Under the pieces are notes generated by a model. It was not told the origin of the DNA, did not search any database, and worked only from the letters and a program-made list of their open reading frames with translations. From the NCBI RefSeq assembly GCF_000317615.1, contig NC_019780.1:2563840-2627839 (forward strand): a DNA stretch of 64,000 nucleotides, given 5' to 3'. Positions 61,672 to 64,000 of this stretch are shown here, piece after piece (positions within the stretch are counted from its first letter, which is position 1; each line of letters starts with the position of its first letter). A program made the position numbers and the translations under genes. The DNA is from Dactylococcopsis salina PCC 8305 (GTDB lineage: Bacteria > Cyanobacteriota > Cyanobacteriia > Cyanobacteriales > Rubidibacteraceae).

Positions 61672-64000
61672 TTAAATAGAAGTGAGATCAGCAAGATTGG
61701 CTTGAATTTCCTCTAGAGATAAAGAAGAATCAGGGGAAATTGCGCCATTAATCAAAGCCTCACCAGCAAAAGCATCCCCAAACAAGAAGCGCACCGCGAT
61801 AATGCCATCGGAAAGAGGATTAATTTCCCCATCCTCGTCAATATCGAGGAAACCTTCATCAACTCCGATTTGGAGATGGTCACGAATTTCTGGTAAGCTG
61901 CGACTTGCCTCAGCACCGATCGCGCCATTAATCAAGTCATCATTACTAAACGCATCACCAAAGAGAAAGCGCACAGTCATAATGCCATCGGAAAGCGGAC
62001 TAATTTCCCCATTTCCATCAATGTCTAATGACCAATCTATTGTTTCATCAACGTCGGTTACTTCGATTTGGAAGTTTTCGGTGATGATTCCGCCGTTTCC
62101 ATCTTCTGCGGTGACTTCTAGTTCATAAATGTTATCCTCATCAGCGTCTATAGGGTTTTCAAAGTCGGGAGGATTATTAAACTCTAATTCTCCTGTATCA
62201 GGATTAATCGTAAATAATCCTTGGTCAGCGCCACCCGTGAGGGAGAAAGTAACTTCATCCCCATCTGGATCATCTGCTTGGAGAGAGAGCGGCGCGATCG
62301 TGTTTTCTTCAATGGTTTGTAAGGAATCAGAAGTAATGATCGGAGATTCATTGGTGTCTTCTGAAACATCCAACACTTCTATGTTGAGCGTTTGACTGGT
62401 GTTTCCACCGTTTTCATCTTCTGCGGTGATTTCTAGTTCATAAATGTTATCCTCATCAGCGTCTATGGGGTTTTCAAAGTCTGGGGCTTCAATAAAGTTC
62501 AAATTGCCTTCAACATCAAGGGTAAATAATCCTTGGTCAACGCCACCAGTGAGGGAGAAGGTTAAAAAGTCTCCTTCTGGATCATTTGCGGTTACTGTGT
62601 CAACAAATGTATTATTTTCTTCAATGGAGAGTGCTGAATCCGATGTGATTTCTGGGGGTGAGTTATCTTCAGGTTCAACATCAATTAAGCTGACGGTAAC
62701 TGTACTTGTGCCAATAATCGTATCATCATTGGTCTGAGTCGCAGTGACATCAAATTCAAAACTCGGTGTGGTTTCAAAGTCTAAGTCACCAGGGTCAGCA
62801 ACGGTAATTAAACCATTTTCAGCAATGGTGAAGGCATCTGTGCCATTACCATTCGGGTCTAAATCACCTTCAAGACCTAATGTAAACTCATCTCCTTCTG
62901 CATCAGTCGCGATCGCCCGACCGACGATCGTTCCCTCAGGGCTGTTTTCCCGAATCTCATTGACATTCGCTGCCACAGTTGGGGGCTGATCAACATCAGG
63001 ATTATTTTCCACAATAGTGACCGAGCCAGTACCCGTTGCGCCTAGAGGGTCAGTTGCCGTAACACTTAAGCTAAAGGCTGTTCCTTCTCCTGCTTCTACT
63101 AAATCACCGCTATCATTGATTGTGATTTGTCCCTGTCCATCGATCGCGAAGGGTAGATTTTCATCACCATCAATATCGTCATTTCCAGCGCTGATGCTGA
63201 CTTCGAGGTTATCTCCATCATCACCGTCTTGGATTGAGACAGTTCCGACCACTTCACCATTAACTAAGTCTTCTTCGATATTGAAGACGGCATCATCTAC
63301 TTCTGGTGTCGCATTACCACCGGCGACATTGAGAGCCGAGTCAATAAAGCTATCATCCCCTGTGGTGGCAAAGTCGATAATCGCTGAAGTCCGTAAGAAT
63401 CCTTCAGGAACACCCGCTGCTTCGACTTGGGCAACAATGTCATTGAAGGCTTCTGTGCCTAAGTCCGCTTCTAAACTGGCGAGGGTAACTTCTTCGGCGG
63501 CAAAATCAGGGTCATTAATTTCATTGATATCCTCTCCCTCCCGTAAGAGTAAAGAATTAGTTGCTTCAGTAACACGGAAAGCATCAGCAAACTCACCGTT
63601 AATTTGTTCAAAGGTTGCCTCTTCAATCACATCACCGTTGCTGTCAACGATGTCATTACTGGGATCGCCGTCTTTATTCCCCATAACGCCTGTAATGTTG
63701 CCATTACGCTCCTCAGAAAGGAAGAAACGAGGGTCAATTCGGTTTTCAAGGAATTGCACAACGATCCGTTCTTGGGCTTCACCACCAAGATTGATGTTTA
63801 AGAAGCCATCACCCAAGTCAGTTATGCGACCACTATCTCCTACTTCGATTCCATCTACAGGAATATCGGTTACGGTTTCACCATTGATCACTACAGGATT
63901 TTCTTCTCTTGCATAAATGGCAACGGTATCGCCACCAAAATCAGTAGCAATGGCGGTATAGCTAGACAGTTGATCTGAAGGTGTTCCGTCATCTTGAATA
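61672..64000 (-). CDS. Cadherin-repeat surface protein with VWD-like and dockerin-like domains (5' truncated by window)
   Basis: At least 776 codons, open to the window edge. Near the visible N-terminal part a von Willebrand D-like segment reads RIDPRFFLSEERNGNITGVMGNKDGDPSNDI. Next come about five cadherin-type beta repeats with calcium motifs (SPEGTIVGRAIATDAEGDEF, DFENPIDADEDNIYELEVTAEDGNGG, duplicated nearly verbatim). At the C-terminus are two dockerin/EF-hand-like loops (DIDGNGEISPLSDGIMTVRF and DIDEDGEINPLSDGIIAVRF). Strongly acidic. Predicted secreted, calcium-stabilised adhesin or matrix protein; upstream domains are unseen. Confidence 0.85.
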   Translation of the reverse strand, partial: IQDDGTPSDQLSSYTAIATDFGGDTVAIYAREENPVVINGETVTDIPVDGIEVGDSGRITDLGDGFLNINLGGEAQERIVVQFLENRIDPRFFLSEERNGNITGVMGNKDGDPSNDIVDSNGDVIEEATFEQINGEFADAFRVTEATNSLLLREGEDINEINDPDFAAEEVTLASLEADLGTEAFNDIVAQVEAAGVPEGFLRTSAIIDFATTGDDSFIDSALNVAGGNATPEVDDAVFNIEEDLVNGEVVGTVSIQDGDDGDNLEVSISAGNDDIDGDENLPFAIDGQGQITINDSGDLVEAGEGTAFSLSVTATDPLGATGTGSVTIVENNPDVDQPPTVAANVNEIRENSPEGTIVGRAIATDAEGDEFTLGLEGDLDPNGNGTDAFTIAENGLITVADPGDLDFETTPSFEFDVTATQTNDDTIIGTSTVTVSLIDVEPEDNSPPEITSDSALSIEENNTFVDTVTANDPEGDFLTFSLTGGVDQGLFTLDVEGNLNFIEAPDFENPIDADEDNIYELEITAEDENGGNTSQTLNIEVLDVSEDTNESPIITSDSLQTIEENTIAPLSLQADDPDGDEVTFSLTGGADQGLFTINPDTGELEFNNPPDFENPIDADEDNIYELEVTAEDGNGGIITENFQIEVTDVDETIDWSLDIDGNGEISPLSDGIMTVRFLFGDAFSNDDLINGAIGAEASRSLPEIRDHLQIGVDEGFLDIDEDGEINPLSDGIIAVRFLFGDAFAGEALINGAISPDSSLSLEEIQANLADLTSI

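Noticed and set aside
61802-63916. Plus-strand ORFs opposite the cadherin/dockerin gene
   Set aside because: Low-complexity Ser/Pro/Ile translations antisense to a clearly coding acidic repeat protein.

Overview
The window is chromosomal DNA of a cyanobacterium. Evidence in the sequence: cytochrome c6, allophycocyanin alpha-B (ApcD), Ycf51, a CO2-hydration (Cup) protein, heme oxygenase, a lumenal TLP40/CYP38-type cyclophilin and Fe-superoxide dismutase, with GCGATCGC (HIP1) octamers throughout. The repeat-rich intergenic DNA and the acidic, calcium-binding surface proteins suggest a unicellular halotolerant lineage such as Halothece/Dactylococcopsis. That genus-level guess is inference.

Layout. 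1-1482: 5' part of a B12-dependent ribonucleotide reductase with an intein, cut by the window edge. 1.9-9.1 kb: thiL, lumenal cyclophilin, tRNA-Asn, an exported ClpP-like protease, glyS. 9.1-10.4 kb: a PIN toxin/antitoxin pair surrounded by repeat arrays and partial copies of itself. 10.5-25 kb: housekeeping and photosynthesis genes (petJ, TPR protein, double histidine phosphatase, CPBP protease, histidine kinase, trmD, DUF3326, aldehyde dehydrogenase, DUF92/VTE6-like kinase, aat, sodB, apcD). 25-30.4 kb: a repeat-dense zone around speE, remA-gmk and three copies of a ~300 bp structured element. 30.4-38.2 kb: DUF1997-cobB, a HEAT protein, ftsW-ycf51, a HAD phosphatase and an alpha/beta-fold protein. 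38.2-42.9 kb: a defence-type island with an MNT nucleotidyltransferase, a wrecked HEPN partner and a three-gene zorA-zorB-zorC-like operon that has no ZorD or ZorE next to it. 43-48 kb: gnd, a truncated Na/Pi transporter, an XPB-like helicase and small proteins. 48.5-54.9 kb: one giant beta-helix surface protein. 55-60.7 kb: DUF4089, DUF1499, a Crp-type regulator, M61 peptidase, CupB-like protein, heme oxygenase. 60.8-64 kb: a frameshifted membrane gene, a broken cohesin-like gene, and a cadherin/dockerin surface protein cut by the window edge.

How parts fit together. cobB (cobalamin ring synthesis) and nrdJ (adenosylcobalamin-dependent) suggest B12 is made and used. ApcD and heme oxygenase serve phycobilisome structure and pigment supply. 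ZorA/B resemble a MotA/MotB-type proton-driven membrane motor and ZorC carries the EH-signature fold, so the best candidate for an unusual system is a Zorya-like module lacking its nuclease/helicase effector. The other strong theme is intergenic DNA built from several families of short palindromic or MITE-like repeats. These nest in one another, form gene 3' ends, and coincide with at least two damaged genes.
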